In this document: in pieces, positions 49,320-59,424 of the stretch
Numbering within the stretch: the stretch's first letter is position 1
Layout: the number at the start of each line of letters is the position of its first letter
Assembly: GCF_014207935.1 (NCBI RefSeq)
Contig: NZ_JACHLL010000005.1
Coordinates: 186,001-250,000 of the forward strand
Direction of reading: 5' to 3'
DNA from: Pseudomonas fluvialis
GTDB taxonomy: Bacteria > Pseudomonadota > Gammaproteobacteria > Pseudomonadales > Pseudomonadaceae
Length of the DNA: 64,000 nt
Translations under genes and position numbers: made by a program
The notes under the pieces: model-generated
Databases searched by the model: none
What the model was told of the DNA's origin: nothing
Seen by the model: only the letters and a program-made list of their open reading frames with translations

Positions 49320-50165
49320 ATGTCGCAAGAACGCCGTTACAGCTTTGAGTTCTTCCCTACCAAGACCGAAGCCGGACACGAAAAACTGATGACCGTGGCG
49401 CGCCAGCTGGCGGGCTACAACCCCGATTTCTTCTCCTGCACCTACGGTGCCGGGGGCTCGACCCGCGACCGCACGCTGAACACCGTGCTGCAGCTCGACG
49501 GCGACGTGAAGGTGCCGACCGCACCGCACCTGTCCTGCGTCGGCGACAGCAAGGCCGAGCTGCGCGAGCTGCTCAACACCTACAAGGCGAGTGGCATCAA
49601 GCGTATCGTCGCGCTACGTGGTGACCTGCCGTCCGGAATGGGCATGGCCAGTGGCGAACTGCGTTATGCTAACGAACTGGTGGAGTTCATCCGCGCCGAA
49701 ACCGGTGAACACTTCCACATCGAAGTCGCGGCCTACCCGGAAGTTCATCCGCAGGCCCGCAGCTTCGAAGACGATCTGCACAACTTCGTGCGCAAGGCCA
49801 AGGCCGGCGCCGACAGTGCCATCACCCAGTACTTCTTCAGTGCCGACTGCTATTTCTACTTTGTCGAGCGCGTACGGAAACTGGGCGTGGACATCCCGAT
49901 CGTCCCCGGCATCATGCCGATCACCAACTACAGCAAGCTGGCCCGCTTCTCCGACGCCTGTGGCGCCGAGATTCCCCGCTGGATCCGCAAGCAGTTGGAA
50001 GCCTACGGCGACGATCTGGAGAGCATCCAGGCCTTCGGCGAACAGGTGGTCAGCGCGATGTGCGAACGTTTGCTGGACGGCGGCGCGCCGGGCCTGCACT
50101 TCTACACCCTGAATCAGGCCGAACCCAGTTTGGCCATCTGGAACAACCTCAAGCTGCCACGCTGA
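49320..50165 (+). CDS. metF: 5,10-methylenetetrahydrofolate reductase
   Basis: MetF reduces 5,10-methylene-THF to 5-methyl-THF with FAD, supplying the methyl group for methionine synthesis. The 281 residues start RYSFEFFPTKTEAG, followed by TYGAGGSTRDRT, RGDLPSG, the folate/FAD site AYPEVHPQA, ITQYFFSADCYFYFV and PGLHFYTLNQAEPS. Location after ahcY follows the Pseudomonas pattern and completes the local methyl cycle with metK. Confidence 0.96.
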   Translation: MSQERRYSFEFFPTKTEAGHEKLMTVARQLAGYNPDFFSCTYGAGGSTRDRTLNTVLQLDGDVKVPTAPHLSCVGDSKAELRELLNTYKASGIKRIVALRGDLPSGMGMASGELRYANELVEFIRAETGEHFHIEVAAYPEVHPQARSFEDDLHNFVRKAKAGADSAITQYFFSADCYFYFVERVRKLGVDIPIVPGIMPITNYSKLARFSDACGAEIPRWIRKQLEAYGDDLESIQAFGEQVVSAMCERLLDGGAPGLHFYTLNQAEPSLAIWNNLKLPR

Positions 50166-50302
50166 GGTCAGTGTTCCGGGCCGCCCTCCGGGCCATTACC
50201 CAGCGCAGGGTAGTGGCGGTGGAGGGAGCGCCGAATGCGCTAGCCCGGGGCTCAAACACGCGCCCTAGAGTCGGCAGGTTGCCGACAGGATAGGAACCCC
50301 GC
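50166..50302. other. Intergenic region between metF and rhlE
   Basis: A GC-rich 137-bp gap. I see no gene, tRNA or convincing terminator. Short self-complementary stretches are present around 50178-50190 (GGGCC repeats), but no stable signal that I would name. Confidence 0.35.
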
Positions 50303-52183
50303 ATGTCCTTTACTTCCCTCGGCCTTTCCGAGGCACTTGCTCAGGCGGTCGAAGCCGCCGGCTACACCACCCCGACTCCGGTGCAGCAACGCGCCATTCC
50401 CGCCGTCCTGCAGGGCCGCGACCTGATGGTGGCGGCGCAGACCGGCACCGGCAAGACCGGCGGCTTTGCCCTGCCGGTTCTGGAACTACTGTTCCCCAAC
50501 GGTCACCCAGACCGCGAACATCGCCATGGTCCGCGCCAGCCGCGCGTACTGGTGCTGACGCCGACCCGCGAACTGGCCGCACAGGTGCATGACAGCTTCA
50601 AGCTGTACGCCCGCGATCTGCCGCTCTCCAGTGCCTGCATTTTCGGCGGCGTCGGAATGAAGCCGCAGGTGGATGCCGTGGCCAAGGGCGTCGATGTCCT
50701 GGTGGCCTGCCCCGGCCGTCTGCTCGACCTGGTCGGCCAGGGCAGCATCGACCTGTCCCGCGTGGAAATCCTCGTCCTCGACGAAGCCGACCGCATGCTC
50801 GACATGGGTTTCATCCATGACGTCAAGAAGGTGCTGGCCAAGCTGCCAGCCAAGCGCCAGAACCTGCTGTTCTCGGCGACCTTCAGCAAAGACATCACCG
50901 ACCTGGCCAACAAGCTGCTGCACAACCCGGAACGCATCGAGGTCACGCCGCCGAACACCACGGTCGAGCGGATTGAGCAGCGCGTCTACCGCATCGGCGC
51001 CACCAGCAAGCGCGTCCTCCTCGCCCATCTGGTGACCCAGGGCGCCTGGGAGCAGGTACTGGTGTTCACCCGCACCAAGCACGGCGCCAACCGCCTGGCC
51101 GAGTACCTGTGCAAGCACGGCCTACCGGCCGCGCCGATACACGGCAACAAGAGCCAGAACGCTCGGACCAAGGCACTGGCCGACTTCAAGGCCAACGCCA
51201 TCCGTATCCTCGTGGCCACCGATATCGCCGCACGCGGCCTGGATATCGATCAGCTGCCGCACGTGGTCAACTACGAGCTGCCCAACGTCGAGGAAGACTA
51301 CGTCCACCGCATCGGCCGTACCGGCCGCGCCGGGCGTGCCGGCGAGGCCATCTCGCTGGTGGCACCGGACGAAGAGCGCCTGCTCAAGGACATCGAGCGC
51401 CTAACCAAGCAGCGCATCGCCGATGGCGACTGGATGGGCTTCGACCTTGCCGCGGCCGAAGCCAGCCTGGCGCAAAAAGCCAGCGAGCAGCCCACCGAGG
51501 AAGCCCGCGAGGCGCGTCCGCCACGCCAGGGTCGCCAGCAACAACGCAACGAAGCGCAAGCCGCCGAAGAAGGCGCAGCGAAGAAAAAGCGTCGTCGCCG
51601 TGGCGGCAAGAACAAGGGCGAACGTGGCGAGCAGGCCCAGGCTGACAGCACCGCAGCCAGCCCGGCTCAGGCCAAACCCGCCAAGCCGCGCCAAGAGCGT
51701 CAGGAACGTCAGCCGCAAGCGGCCAAGAAGCCGGTCACTCCACCAGCGGACCGCGACCCGGAAGAGTTCCTCGACGACGACTACGACAACTTCGGCAACA
51801 GCGTCGACTACGTACCAGTGCAGCCCAAGGCCCCGGCCCGCGGCCAGCGTCGTCCCGGTCAGGCACCAGCCAACCGCAGCGGTGCAACCGCTGGTGCCCG
51901 CCAGGGTCAGCCGGGCAGCGGCCGTACCGGCGGCAGTGGTGCAGCCGGTCAGGGTGCCAAGTCCGGCAAACCTCGCGCAGCCAGCAACAAGCCGCGTCGC
52001 GACGAGTCGCGCCCACGTCGTGACGAGCGCCAGGAGCCGGCCGTGCAGGAACAACGCAGCAAGCCAGGCCCAATGATCCTGCGCAAGGGCGAACGCCTGC
52101 CAAGCCTTGAGCAGCTCAATGAGTTGGACAATCGCCGCAGCCGCGAACGCCCGGCCCTGCTCTCGCGTAACCGCGACGAGTAA
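50303..52183 (+). CDS. rhlE: DEAD-box RNA helicase RhlE-like with a long basic C-terminal tail
   Basis: A 626-residue helicase. The core (about 1-375) has the Q motif ([10 protein letters not shown]), [51 protein letters not shown] and [20 protein letters not shown]. The last 240 residues form a low-complexity tail with Arg, Lys, Gln, Ala and Pro ([18 protein letters not shown]), likely disordered and RNA-binding. RhlE proteins remodel RNA in ribosome assembly, cold growth and RNA decay. A bidirectional terminator follows. Confidence 0.9.
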   Translation: MSFTSLGLSEALAQAVEAAGYTTPTPVQQRAIPAVLQGRDLMVAAQTGTGKTGGFALPVLELLFPNGHPDREHRHGPRQPRVLVLTPTRELAAQVHDSFKLYARDLPLSSACIFGGVGMKPQVDAVAKGVDVLVACPGRLLDLVGQGSIDLSRVEILVLDEADRMLDMGFIHDVKKVLAKLPAKRQNLLFSATFSKDITDLANKLLHNPERIEVTPPNTTVERIEQRVYRIGATSKRVLLAHLVTQGAWEQVLVFTRTKHGANRLAEYLCKHGLPAAPIHGNKSQNARTKALADFKANAIRILVATDIAARGLDIDQLPHVVNYELPNVEEDYVHRIGRTGRAGRAGEAISLVAPDEERLLKDIERLTKQRIADGDWMGFDLAAAEASLAQKASEQPTEEAREARPPRQGRQQQRNEAQAAEEGAAKKKRRRRGGKNKGERGEQAQADSTAASPAQAKPAKPRQERQERQPQAAKKPVTPPADRDPEEFLDDDYDNFGNSVDYVPVQPKAPARGQRRPGQAPANRSGATAGARQGQPGSGRTGGSGAAGQGAKSGKPRAASNKPRRDESRPRRDERQEPAVQEQRSKPGPMILRKGERLPSLEQLNELDNRRSRERPALLSRNRDE

Positions 52184-52193
52184 TAGTCTGAGC

Positions 52194-52228
52194 AATAAAA
52201 AAGCCGGCCATTGGCCGGCTTTTTTATT
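52194..52228. terminator. Bidirectional rho-independent terminator after rhlE
   Basis: A 17-bp perfect palindrome, AATAAAAAAGCCGGCCA and its complement, separated by one base, ends in T and A runs. It terminates rhlE and the convergent nitroreductase gene. Confidence 0.9.
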
Positions 52229-52303
52229 GCCTGAGCACCAGCTGCAAAACTTAAATCTCCCTTCGCAAGCTATGCCCTTAGGACAAACCGAACGGCTAGA
52301 GTT

Positions 52304-52906
52304 TCAAAACGTATTGCGCAGCACCGTCTCGGCAAACGGCAGCTTGCCAACCCGCGGTTTGTGCTCGACGTTGCGCTTGCCTACTGCGACCATCAGGCCG
52401 ATCACGTGATTGGCAGGTAGCTTGATTAGCTCGCCGACAGCGGCAAAGTCGAAACCGTCCATCGGCACGCTGTCCAGGCCCTTGGCCCGGGCCGCCAACA
52501 TAAGGGTCTGGGCCACCAGGCCGCAGCTGCGCATCACTTCATCTCGCTGCACCTGCGGCTTGTCGCGGTAGTAGCCATCGATGGCTCCGACCATGAACGC
52601 CTTGACCTCCTCAGGCGCGCCTTCCCATACGCGCTCGGCGTTCTGCGCCCAGCTGTCGAGCTGGGCACAGATCACCACCAGCATGGAAGCCTCGGTGATC
52701 TGAGCCTGATCCCAACCAGCCGCGCGGACCTGGGCGCGCAGTGCCGGGTCGCTGACGTCCACCAGGCGGACATGCTGCAGGTTGAAGGCGGTCGGCGCGA
52801 GCAGCGCCAGCTCCAGTAGTTCATCTTTCTCGGCCTGGCTCAGGCTGAATTCGGGGTCGTAACCACGCACAGCTCGGCGGGTCTGAATAGCTTCCAGGGT
52901 ATGCAT
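52304..52906 (-). CDS. Nitroreductase family protein
   Basis: A 200-residue FMN-dependent nitroreductase fold: the N-terminal TRRAVRGYDP, LLELALLAPTAFNLQ and a later CGLVAQTLMLAARAKGLDSV (20 residues) and PANHVIGLMVAVGK. Such enzymes reduce nitro groups and quinones with NAD(P)H. It is divergent from an HxlR-type regulator 103 bp away, a common arrangement for genes induced by electrophiles. Confidence 0.88.
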   Translation of the reverse strand: MHTLEAIQTRRAVRGYDPEFSLSQAEKDELLELALLAPTAFNLQHVRLVDVSDPALRAQVRAAGWDQAQITEASMLVVICAQLDSWAQNAERVWEGAPEEVKAFMVGAIDGYYRDKPQVQRDEVMRSCGLVAQTLMLAARAKGLDSVPMDGFDFAAVGELIKLPANHVIGLMVAVGKRNVEHKPRVGKLPFAETVLRNTF

Positions 52907-52969
52907 CGGTAAATGCCTCCGGTCGTTTTAGGTGGCGCCATCCTAGCCATAAGCCAACAAAAGCGTAAG

Positions 52970-52979
52970 TATGTACATA
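52970..52979. promoter_or_regulatory. TATGTACATA palindrome, candidate HxlR operator
   Basis: A perfect 10-bp dyad lies in the divergent intergenic region of the nitroreductase and HxlR genes, 30 bp before the HxlR start. HxlR-type regulators often bind GTAC-centred dyads near their own promoter; the assignment is inference. Confidence 0.35.
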
Positions 52980-53009
52980 AATGGCCGATACCCACATAAA
53001 GGTAACTGT

Positions 53010-53399
53010 ATGACTGCTCCCGCCATCATCCTTCCTGCCGGCTGCCCGGCTGAAGCGGCACTCGATGTCATTGCCGGCAAATGGAAGGGCATGCTGATCT
53101 TTCATCTGCTCGGCTGCACCCGTCGCTTCAACCAGCTGCAGCGCATGTGTCCGGGCATCAACCAGCGCATGCTGACCAAGCAACTGCGCGAACTGGAAGA
53201 CGCAGGCCTGGTGCTGCGCACCGTACACCCTGTAGTGCCACCGCACGTGGACTACCAACTGAGCGAACTGGGCCTGGCCCTGCAGCCGGTGATGAGCAGC
53301 CTGCAGCAATGGGGCAAGCTCTACCTGAGCAGCGGTGGTCGACACGGACGCTGCAGCGAAGGCCAGCTGCACAGCCTGAAAGAAACTGAGCAGCCCTAA
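53010..53399 (+). CDS. HxlR-type (MarR-like) transcriptional regulator
   Basis: A 129-residue winged-helix regulator. It shows the family pattern CPAEAALDVIAGKWKGMLIF, GCTRRFNQLQRMCPGINQRM (20 residues), LTKQLRELEDAGLVLRTVHP (20 residues) and VDYQLSELG. A cysteine (position about 12) near the N-terminus could sense thiol-reactive compounds, as in HypR/YodB-type members. It is divergent from the nitroreductase gene and likely represses it. ATG 53010; an in-frame start at 52971 would enter the shared promoter region. Confidence 0.88.
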   Translation: MTAPAIILPAGCPAEAALDVIAGKWKGMLIFHLLGCTRRFNQLQRMCPGINQRMLTKQLRELEDAGLVLRTVHPVVPPHVDYQLSELGLALQPVMSSLQQWGKLYLSSGGRHGRCSEGQLHSLKETEQP

Positions 53400-53484
53400 A
53401 CGGCCAGCGGGTATTGCCAAGCAGTCTAAGCCTGAGCCTGCAGAAGAGTTAATCTGATAACAGATCCCTCAGGGAGGTTTCCCC

Positions 53485-53916
53485 ATGCAAGTATCCGCCG
53501 CCAGCAGCAACCTGCCGCTCAGTACTCAGGTGATCAAGCGCGCCGGCGAAGCCGCACAAGCACCCGGCTCGCCCGTTAGCCCGGAGCAGGTGAACAAGAC
53601 CGTCGATGCGGCCAGCGACCGCGTGCAGCAAGCACAGGACAACCGTGCCGCCGAGCAGACCAGCCGGCGCAGCACCGCCGCCCAGCTGTACAGTGCCAAC
53701 AGCCAGCAGAACCAGATCGACACCTACCTGGCAGTCGCCAGCGAGGGTGAAGTCGAGTCCAGCGAAGGCAATCTGGAAGCGGCTCAGGAGCTGAGTGAAG
53801 ACGTCCAGCGCTACCGTGTGGCCAAGGCCATTGACAGCCGCCCCGAGCAGGTTGAGCGCCCCGAAAAACCCAGCCGCCCGGCGGAGCCGACGCCCTACAT
53901 CGATATCCAGGCCTGA
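53485..53916 (+). CDS. Hypothetical protein, charged and helical
   Basis: A 143-residue cytoplasmic protein, rich in Gln, Ala, Ser and Glu, preceded by AGGGAGG and a good start. The first 105 residues look helical (VNKTVDAASDRVQQAQDNRA; 20 residues), and the tail is rich in Pro (PEQVERPEKPSRPAEP). No signal peptide, membrane segment or catalytic motif is visible. A function cannot be proposed. It ends with a strong terminator shared with pckA. Confidence 0.7.
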   Translation: MQVSAASSNLPLSTQVIKRAGEAAQAPGSPVSPEQVNKTVDAASDRVQQAQDNRAAEQTSRRSTAAQLYSANSQQNQIDTYLAVASEGEVESSEGNLEAAQELSEDVQRYRVAKAIDSRPEQVERPEKPSRPAEPTPYIDIQA

Positions 53917-53930
53917 CGAATTGCAGGTAC

Positions 53931-53958
53931 AAAAAAGCCGCCCGGAGGCGGCTTTTTT
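53931..53958. terminator. Bidirectional terminator between the hypothetical gene and pckA
   Basis: AAAAAAGCCGCC pairs exactly with GGCGGCTTTTTT across a CGGA loop. It stops transcription from both convergent genes. Confidence 0.92.
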
Positions 53959-53976
53959 GCATCGCGACGATTCGCC

Positions 53977-55515
53977 TTACAGCTGCGGACCGGCGTTGCG
54001 GATGGCGTCGGACACGCTGAACTTCTTGAAGTTCTCGATGAACTGAGTGGCCAGAGCCTTGGCCGCTTCATCGTACGCGTTCTTGTCGGTCCAGGTGTTG
54101 CGCGGGTTGAGCAGCTCGGTCTCGACGCCCGGTACGGCCTTCGGCACGTCCAGGTTGATGATCGGCAGGTGCTCGGTCTCAGCACCGATCAGTGCACCGC
54201 TCTGGATGGCTGCAATCACGCCACGAGTGGTAGGGATGTTGAAGCGCTTGCCAACACCGTAGCCACCACCGGTCCAGCCGGTGTTGACCAGGTACACCTT
54301 GGAGCCGAAGCCCTGGATGCGCTTGATCAGCAGCTCGGCGTACTCGCCAGCCGGACGCGGGAAGAACGGCGCCCCGAAGCAGGTGGAGAAGGTCGACTTG
54401 ATGCCGCCGCCGCTACCCATCTCGGTGGAACCGACCAGTGCGGTGTAACCGGAGAGGAAGTGGTAAGCCGCCTGCTCGTTATTGAGGATCGACACCGGCG
54501 GCAGTACGCCAGTCAGGTCGCAGGTCAGGAAGATCACCGCGTTCGGCTCGCCGGCACGGTTGGCCTCAACGCGCTTCTCGATCAGCTGCAGCGGATAGGC
54601 GGCACGGCTGTTCTGGGTCAGGCTGGAGTCGGCGTAATCCGGCAGGCGGGTACGCGGATCGAGCACGACGTTCTCCAGTACGGCGCCGAACTGGATGGCT
54701 TTCCAGATCACCGGTTCGTTCTTCTCGGACAGGTCGATGCACTTGGCATAGCAACCGCCTTCGATATTGAACACGCTGCCCACGCCCCAGCCGTGCTCGT
54801 CGTCACCGATCAGGTAACGCGAGGGGTCGGCGGACAGGGTGGTCTTGCCGGTACCGGACAGACCGAAGAACAGGGTGGTGTCACCGTCTTCGCCAACGTT
54901 GGCGGCGCAGTGCATCGGCAGCACGTCGACTTCCGGCAGCAGGAAGTTCTGCACCGAGAACATGGCCTTCTTCATCTCGCCGGCGTACTGCATGCCAGCC
55001 AGCAGAACCTTCTTGGAAGCGAAGTTGATAATCACGCAACCGTCGGAGTTGGTGCCGTCACGCTCCGGTACGCACTCGAAGAACGGCGCGTTGAGGATCT
55101 GCCACTCGCTCTTGGCGGACGGGTTGAACTGCTCCGGGTTGATGAACAGGCAACGGCCGAACAGGTTGTGCCAGGCGGTCTCGGTGGTCATCTTGATGGC
55201 CAGGTACTGCTCCGGATCGGCACCGACGTGCACGTGGGAAACGAAGCGGTCACGCTCGCCGACGTAGGCTTCGACGCGGGCCCAGAGGGCATCGAACTTG
55301 TCTTCCGGGAACGGGCGGTTGATGTTGCCCCAGGCGATCTTGGCCTCGGTGCCCTGCTCCTTGACGATGAAACGGTCTGCCGGAGAACGACCGGTGCGGT
55401 GACCGGTCTTGACGACCAGCGAACCGTTGGCGGCCAGCTCGCCTTCACCGCGGCGAAGGGCTTCTTCAACCAGCTGAGCGGCACTGATATCGATGTACTG
55501 AGTGGCTTGCGTCAT
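53977..55515 (-). CDS. pckA: Phosphoenolpyruvate carboxykinase (ATP)
   Basis: PckA converts oxaloacetate and ATP to phosphoenolpyruvate, CO2 and ADP, the entry to gluconeogenesis. ATG 55515 gives 512 residues. Landmarks are the substrate loop [14 protein letters not shown], the metal and substrate site [20 protein letters not shown] (20 residues), the ATP P-loop [21 protein letters not shown] and [13 protein letters not shown] longer upstream frame to 55569 is unlikely. It is essential for growth on acetate or amino acids. Confidence 0.97.
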   Translation of the reverse strand: MTQATQYIDISAAQLVEEALRRGEGELAANGSLVVKTGHRTGRSPADRFIVKEQGTEAKIAWGNINRPFPEDKFDALWARVEAYVGERDRFVSHVHVGADPEQYLAIKMTTETAWHNLFGRCLFINPEQFNPSAKSEWQILNAPFFECVPERDGTNSDGCVIINFASKKVLLAGMQYAGEMKKAMFSVQNFLLPEVDVLPMHCAANVGEDGDTTLFFGLSGTGKTTLSADPSRYLIGDDEHGWGVGSVFNIEGGCYAKCIDLSEKNEPVIWKAIQFGAVLENVVLDPRTRLPDYADSSLTQNSRAAYPLQLIEKRVEANRAGEPNAVIFLTCDLTGVLPPVSILNNEQAAYHFLSGYTALVGSTEMGSGGGIKSTFSTCFGAPFFPRPAGEYAELLIKRIQGFGSKVYLVNTGWTGGGYGVGKRFNIPTTRGVIAAIQSGALIGAETEHLPIINLDVPKAVPGVETELLNPRNTWTDKNAYDEAAKALATQFIENFKKFSVSDAIRNAGPQL

Positions 55516-56023
55516 GTAGTCCCCGTCGGCTCGAGGCCGAGTCCTCCAAACGTATGTAGTGCCTTTCAATAAACACTACAGGGAAAAAAGTGCGCCGGAT
55601 TATGCCAGAAATGCCTCTCACTTGGCGAGTCGGCTGATCGGCCAGCTGACAGACAGCGCGAAGTGGCATCTCTCAGATCCCCACTCACTGGCCTGGGTCA
55701 CACAGGAGCAGCAGCTTTGCCCAAGAACTCGGCGTGGGTCACGTGATAAATGCAGATGGCATCGATAGAAAATACAAATAACCACCCAGCTGTGCGCATG
55801 CGGCACATACACAGCGACCTGTTCAGTTCGGCTGTAACGCGGCCAATCGGAGGACCGAGCCAAGACGGACATGCTGTCGATGCCTGTTGCAGTCATGCAG
55901 CCAAAGATTCAGATGCTGTGCACCGCTGGACTCAGAAAGTAGGGCATAGCCAACCATTACCCGAAAACATACTCCGCAGCGCGCTCAGCTTGGCGCCATC
56001 GATGCACATGAAAACAAATCGTT
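55516..56023. other. 508-bp intergenic region between pckA and the antiporter gene
   Basis: No gene is supported. The open frame 55750-56088 on the plus strand would read through the 3' end of the antiporter and carries no recognisable domain or ribosome binding site. A pckA promoter must lie near 55520-55610 reading minus. Codon use in this stretch is unlike the neighbouring genes (more A/T), so it may be a decayed insertion, but I cannot name its source. Confidence 0.4.
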
Positions 56024-57841
56024 CTATGGGCACTTCCCTTCTTCTGGCTCAATCAAGGCCATCAATATCCAGTCCGGCCCAGGGCTGAACGTCAGGTTTT
56101 CACTGGCGACATGGAAGCGACCGTGCGGATCAAAACCCAGGAGTAACGTAGCGCGAGCACCGTGCAATGCTTGGTAAGCATCCCAACTGAAGTTACTGCT
56201 GAGGGTAGTGCAGTGAATTTCCGCGCCTCTTGCCAGCAAGCTGGCCAACTGTCCGTAGGAACGCTGTGGGTAGCCAAACGGCTGCCCGCGATGCTCATCA
56301 CTGATCCGGTGCTTTTCGCTCATGCGCTGCTCGCGCTGGCTTGGCAGGTAGTAGAGGTTGGCCTTGCCGAAGTCAGGGCGAAAACGGGTGCATGCCAGGC
56401 TGTTTTGCTCGCTCGACGCTGACAGGGCCAGCAATTGGCCAAGACCGATCAGGTCCAGGTGCGCATCAGCATGCTGCGAGGCCGGGTTGCCGAAGTAGGT
56501 GGGCAAGTTGTCCATCCGTGCGGCGCTGATGTTCTCCCAGCTGGAGTCGGTCAGCAGCACGCGATTACCCCGCTCTTGCAGTGCCTTACCGACAGCTCTG
56601 GCCAGCGGGTTGGCCCCGATGATCAGAAAACCGCGCGGCGAGGGCTCGCTCACCTTGAGTGCGCGCGCCAGTGGTCGCGCCGTTGCACTTTGCAGCACGA
56701 CGGTACCGATGATCACCAGAAAGGTCAGCGGCACCAGCAGCTGCGCTTGCTCGAAGCCAAGATGAACCATGCGCTCGGCAAAAATTGCAGATACTGCGGC
56801 GGCAACGATCCCACGCGGAGCAATCCAGGCCAGGAGTGAACGCTCGCGCCAGCTCAGGCTGGAACCAGCGGTGCTCAGGGCAACGCTGAGTGGACGAGCG
56901 ATGAACTGGATGACGGCCAGCAACACCAGGGTGGCCGGGCCCAAGGCAAGCAACGCCTTAAGGTCAAGGCGGGCCGCCAGCAGGATGAAAAGGCCGGAAA
57001 TCAGCAAAACACTCAAGTTTTCCTTGAAGTGCAGGATATGTCGGACATCCACGCCGCGCATATTGGCCAGCCACATTCCCATGATGGTGACGGCCAGCAG
57101 ACCTGATTCATGCACCAGCAGGTTGGCACTGATGAAAATGCCTAGAACCGTGGCCAGTGCGGCGAGATTCTCCAGGTACTCGGGTAACCAGTGGCGACGC
57201 ATGGCCACGCCAAGCAACCAGCCCCCAGATACGCCCAAAATCAGGCCGCAGCCAATCACCTTGGCGAAGGTGAGCAGGCTCTCGTTGATTGGCACCCCAC
57301 CATCACTGCCACTGCTGACGATGAAGCTGTACACCACTACAGCCAGCAGCGCGCCCAGGGGGTCAATGACGATGCCCTCCCAACGCAGGATGTTGGCCAC
57401 CGACGGACTGGGCCGCATCACCCGAAGCATGGGCACGATCACGGTCGGCCCGGTAACCAGAGTCAGGGTGCCGAACAGCACGGCTAGATCCCAGGGCAAA
57501 TCCAGCAGGTAGTGGCTGGCACTGGCGATGATGGCGCCGGTGGTCAGTGCCCCCAGAGTCACCAGACGCCGAACCACGGTGCCAATCTCGCGCCATTCGG
57601 AGAGATGCAGCGTCAGACTGCCCTCGAACAGGATCAGCGCCACCGAGAGTGAGACCAGTGGAAACAACAAGGGACCGAACAGCGCCTCGGGGTTCAGCAA
57701 GCCAAGTACCGGGCCGGCGAGAATCCCGCATAGCAGCAGGAACAGGATGGCTGGAAGGCGCAGACGCCATGCCAGCCACTGACTGAACAGAGAAGCGATA
57801 CCGATGCCGCCGACACCGAGCAGGAAGTAGGTTTCGCTCAT
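56024..57841 (-). CDS. CPA1-type Na+(K+)/H+ antiporter with RCK domain
   Basis: A 605-residue membrane protein. About a dozen hydrophobic segments in residues 1-395 carry CPA1 features: LLLCGILAGPVLGLLNPEAL (20 residues), ALILFEGSLTL and GVLLISGL-type repeats. The soluble C-terminal part (about 405-520) begins GFLIIGANPLARAVGKALQE, a TrkA-N/RCK nucleotide-binding domain that usually regulates activity. It should exchange protons for sodium or potassium; the ion is undetermined. Confidence 0.85.
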   Translation of the reverse strand: MSETYFLLGVGGIGIASLFSQWLAWRLRLPAILFLLLCGILAGPVLGLLNPEALFGPLLFPLVSLSVALILFEGSLTLHLSEWREIGTVVRRLVTLGALTTGAIIASASHYLLDLPWDLAVLFGTLTLVTGPTVIVPMLRVMRPSPSVANILRWEGIVIDPLGALLAVVVYSFIVSSGSDGGVPINESLLTFAKVIGCGLILGVSGGWLLGVAMRRHWLPEYLENLAALATVLGIFISANLLVHESGLLAVTIMGMWLANMRGVDVRHILHFKENLSVLLISGLFILLAARLDLKALLALGPATLVLLAVIQFIARPLSVALSTAGSSLSWRERSLLAWIAPRGIVAAAVSAIFAERMVHLGFEQAQLLVPLTFLVIIGTVVLQSATARPLARALKVSEPSPRGFLIIGANPLARAVGKALQERGNRVLLTDSSWENISAARMDNLPTYFGNPASQHADAHLDLIGLGQLLALSASSEQNSLACTRFRPDFGKANLYYLPSQREQRMSEKHRISDEHRGQPFGYPQRSYGQLASLLARGAEIHCTTLSSNFSWDAYQALHGARATLLLGFDPHGRFHVASENLTFSPGPDWILMALIEPEEGKCP

Positions 57842-57945
57842 CAGGACTCCTTGTCGCTGGAACCTCGCGGAATCGTTGTGAAAGACTAGCCGGCCTGGCT
57901 AGAAAGGCTCACAGAAACCAGCCCTGCAAAGGGGGAAGCACAACA

Positions 57946-58833
57946 TCAGTGCTTGGTCTGCGCGGGCGGCTCGCTGCCGCCGCCGGCGAACAGCTGGGCG
58001 ATATCGGCGGCGTCAAACAGGTATTTCTGGTTGCAGAACTGGCAGTCGATGCTGATCGAACCGCCCTGTTCCACCACCAGTTGCTGGGCGTCTTCTTCGC
58101 CCAGGCTGACCAGCGCGCTGGCCGAACGCTCGCGTGAACAGCTGCAGCGGAACACCAGCGGTTGCTCGTCGAACAGACGAACCTGTTCCTGGTGATAGAG
58201 GCGATGCAGCACGGTGGAGTTGTCCAGGCCGAGCAGTTCCTCAGCGGTCAGCGAGTCGGCCAGGGTAGTGAGGTGCTGCCAGTTGGCGGCCCGCTCTTCC
58301 GGGTCTTTCAGGCGGTCGGCCGGCAGTGCCTGCAACAGCATGCCGCGCGCCACGCGACCATCGGCCTGCAGCCAGAAGCGGGTCGGCAGCTGCTCGGAGT
58401 TGGCGAAGTAGCCAGACAGGCATTCGGCCAGGTTGGCGCCTTCCAGCGCCACAATGCCCTGATAGCGCTGGCCCTGACGCGGGTCGACGGTGAGCATCAG
58501 GGTGCCTTCCGGCATCAGCTGGTTCAGGCCGTCACCGGGCTGCACCTGCTCGGCGTCATAACGGGCAATCGCGCGCACTTCACGCTCGCTGGAGCACTCG
58601 ACCATCAGCAGCGGCACGGGGCCTTCGCTGCGCGCCTGCAGCACCAGCAGACCGTCGAACTTCAGGGTGCCAACCAGCAGAGCGGCCGCCGCCAGCATCT
58701 CGCCCAGCAGCTCGGCAACCGGCGCCGGGTAGCTGTGCTTGGCCAGTACGTGCTGGTAGCTGTCACGCAGGGCAACCAACTCACCGCGCACGTCGGTATC
58801 GTCGAAGAGGAAACGCTGGGAAAAATCGGACAT
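57946..58833 (-). CDS. hslO: Redox-regulated chaperone Hsp33
   Basis: Hsp33 is a holdase activated by oxidation. ATG 58833 gives 295 residues. The zinc-binding cysteines at the C-terminus are present as CSC (about 233-235) and CQFC (about 266-269), so the redox switch is complete. The N-terminal domain starts [16 protein letters not shown]. hslR, encoding Hsp15, lies 102 bp upstream on the same strand. Confidence 0.95.
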   Translation of the reverse strand: MSDFSQRFLFDDTDVRGELVALRDSYQHVLAKHSYPAPVAELLGEMLAAAALLVGTLKFDGLLVLQARSEGPVPLLMVECSSEREVRAIARYDAEQVQPGDGLNQLMPEGTLMLTVDPRQGQRYQGIVALEGANLAECLSGYFANSEQLPTRFWLQADGRVARGMLLQALPADRLKDPEERAANWQHLTTLADSLTAEELLGLDNSTVLHRLYHQEQVRLFDEQPLVFRCSCSRERSASALVSLGEEDAQQLVVEQGGSISIDCQFCNQKYLFDAADIAQLFAGGGSEPPAQTKH

Positions 58834-58935
58834 GGCGGTCAGGACTGCAGTCATTCTGGGCTGGCGATTTTAGGGGCAAAGCCCGGTGCGACCAAGCGCC
58901 AGTTGTCTATCGCCGGCGCGGGCAAACACTATCGG

Positions 58936-59334
58936 TCAGTGATCGTCATGAAAGGCACTGAGCTGGCGGCGCTGCTTCTTGCTTGGCCGGCCATCGGTCT
59001 GCACGCCCAGCGCACCGGCCTTGCGCAGCGCGGCGGCCTGCTCGCGGCGCTGCGCGCTCTCGGCGGTTTCCTCATACAGCAGCTGTGCCTCGGGCGCGCC
59101 ACGGCGCAACACCGACAGCGCGCGGACAACCACCGTGCGCTCATCGAACCCCGTGCGAATCACATATTCGTCGCCGACTTTGGGCTCCTTGCCGGGTTTG
59201 CAGCGCTCGCCCCGGTGATGCACCTTGCCGCCCTCGATGGCTTCCTTGGCCAGCGCCCGGGTCTTGTAGAAGCGCGCTGCCCACAGCCACTTGTCCAGGC
59301 GGACCTTGTCGTCTTTCGCGTCTTTGTCACTCAT
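58936..59334 (-). CDS. hslR: Ribosome-associated heat shock protein Hsp15
   Basis: Hsp15 binds free 50S subunits that carry a stalled nascent chain and helps recycle them after heat shock. The 132 residues begin with the S4-type RNA-binding domain (VRLDKWLWAARFYKTRALAK, 20 residues; AIEGGKVHHRGERCKPGKEP) and end in a basic tail (RPSKKQRRQL). The start is ATG 59334. It precedes hslO. Confidence 0.93.
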   Translation of the reverse strand: MSDKDAKDDKVRLDKWLWAARFYKTRALAKEAIEGGKVHHRGERCKPGKEPKVGDEYVIRTGFDERTVVVRALSVLRRGAPEAQLLYEETAESAQRREQAAALRKAGALGVQTDGRPSKKQRRQLSAFHDDH

Positions 59335-59424
59335 GCCGCGCTCGTCAATCCGGGGGAAACACCCGGCATTTTGCCTGATACAGTTGTCACATTGATTGCC
59401 CAGAATCCTGCGACCTGTTGCGGA

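Noticed and set aside
55750..56088. 112-residue ORF between pckA and the antiporter
   Set aside because: It runs into the antiporter coding region on the other strand and shows no domain, signal or ribosome binding site.
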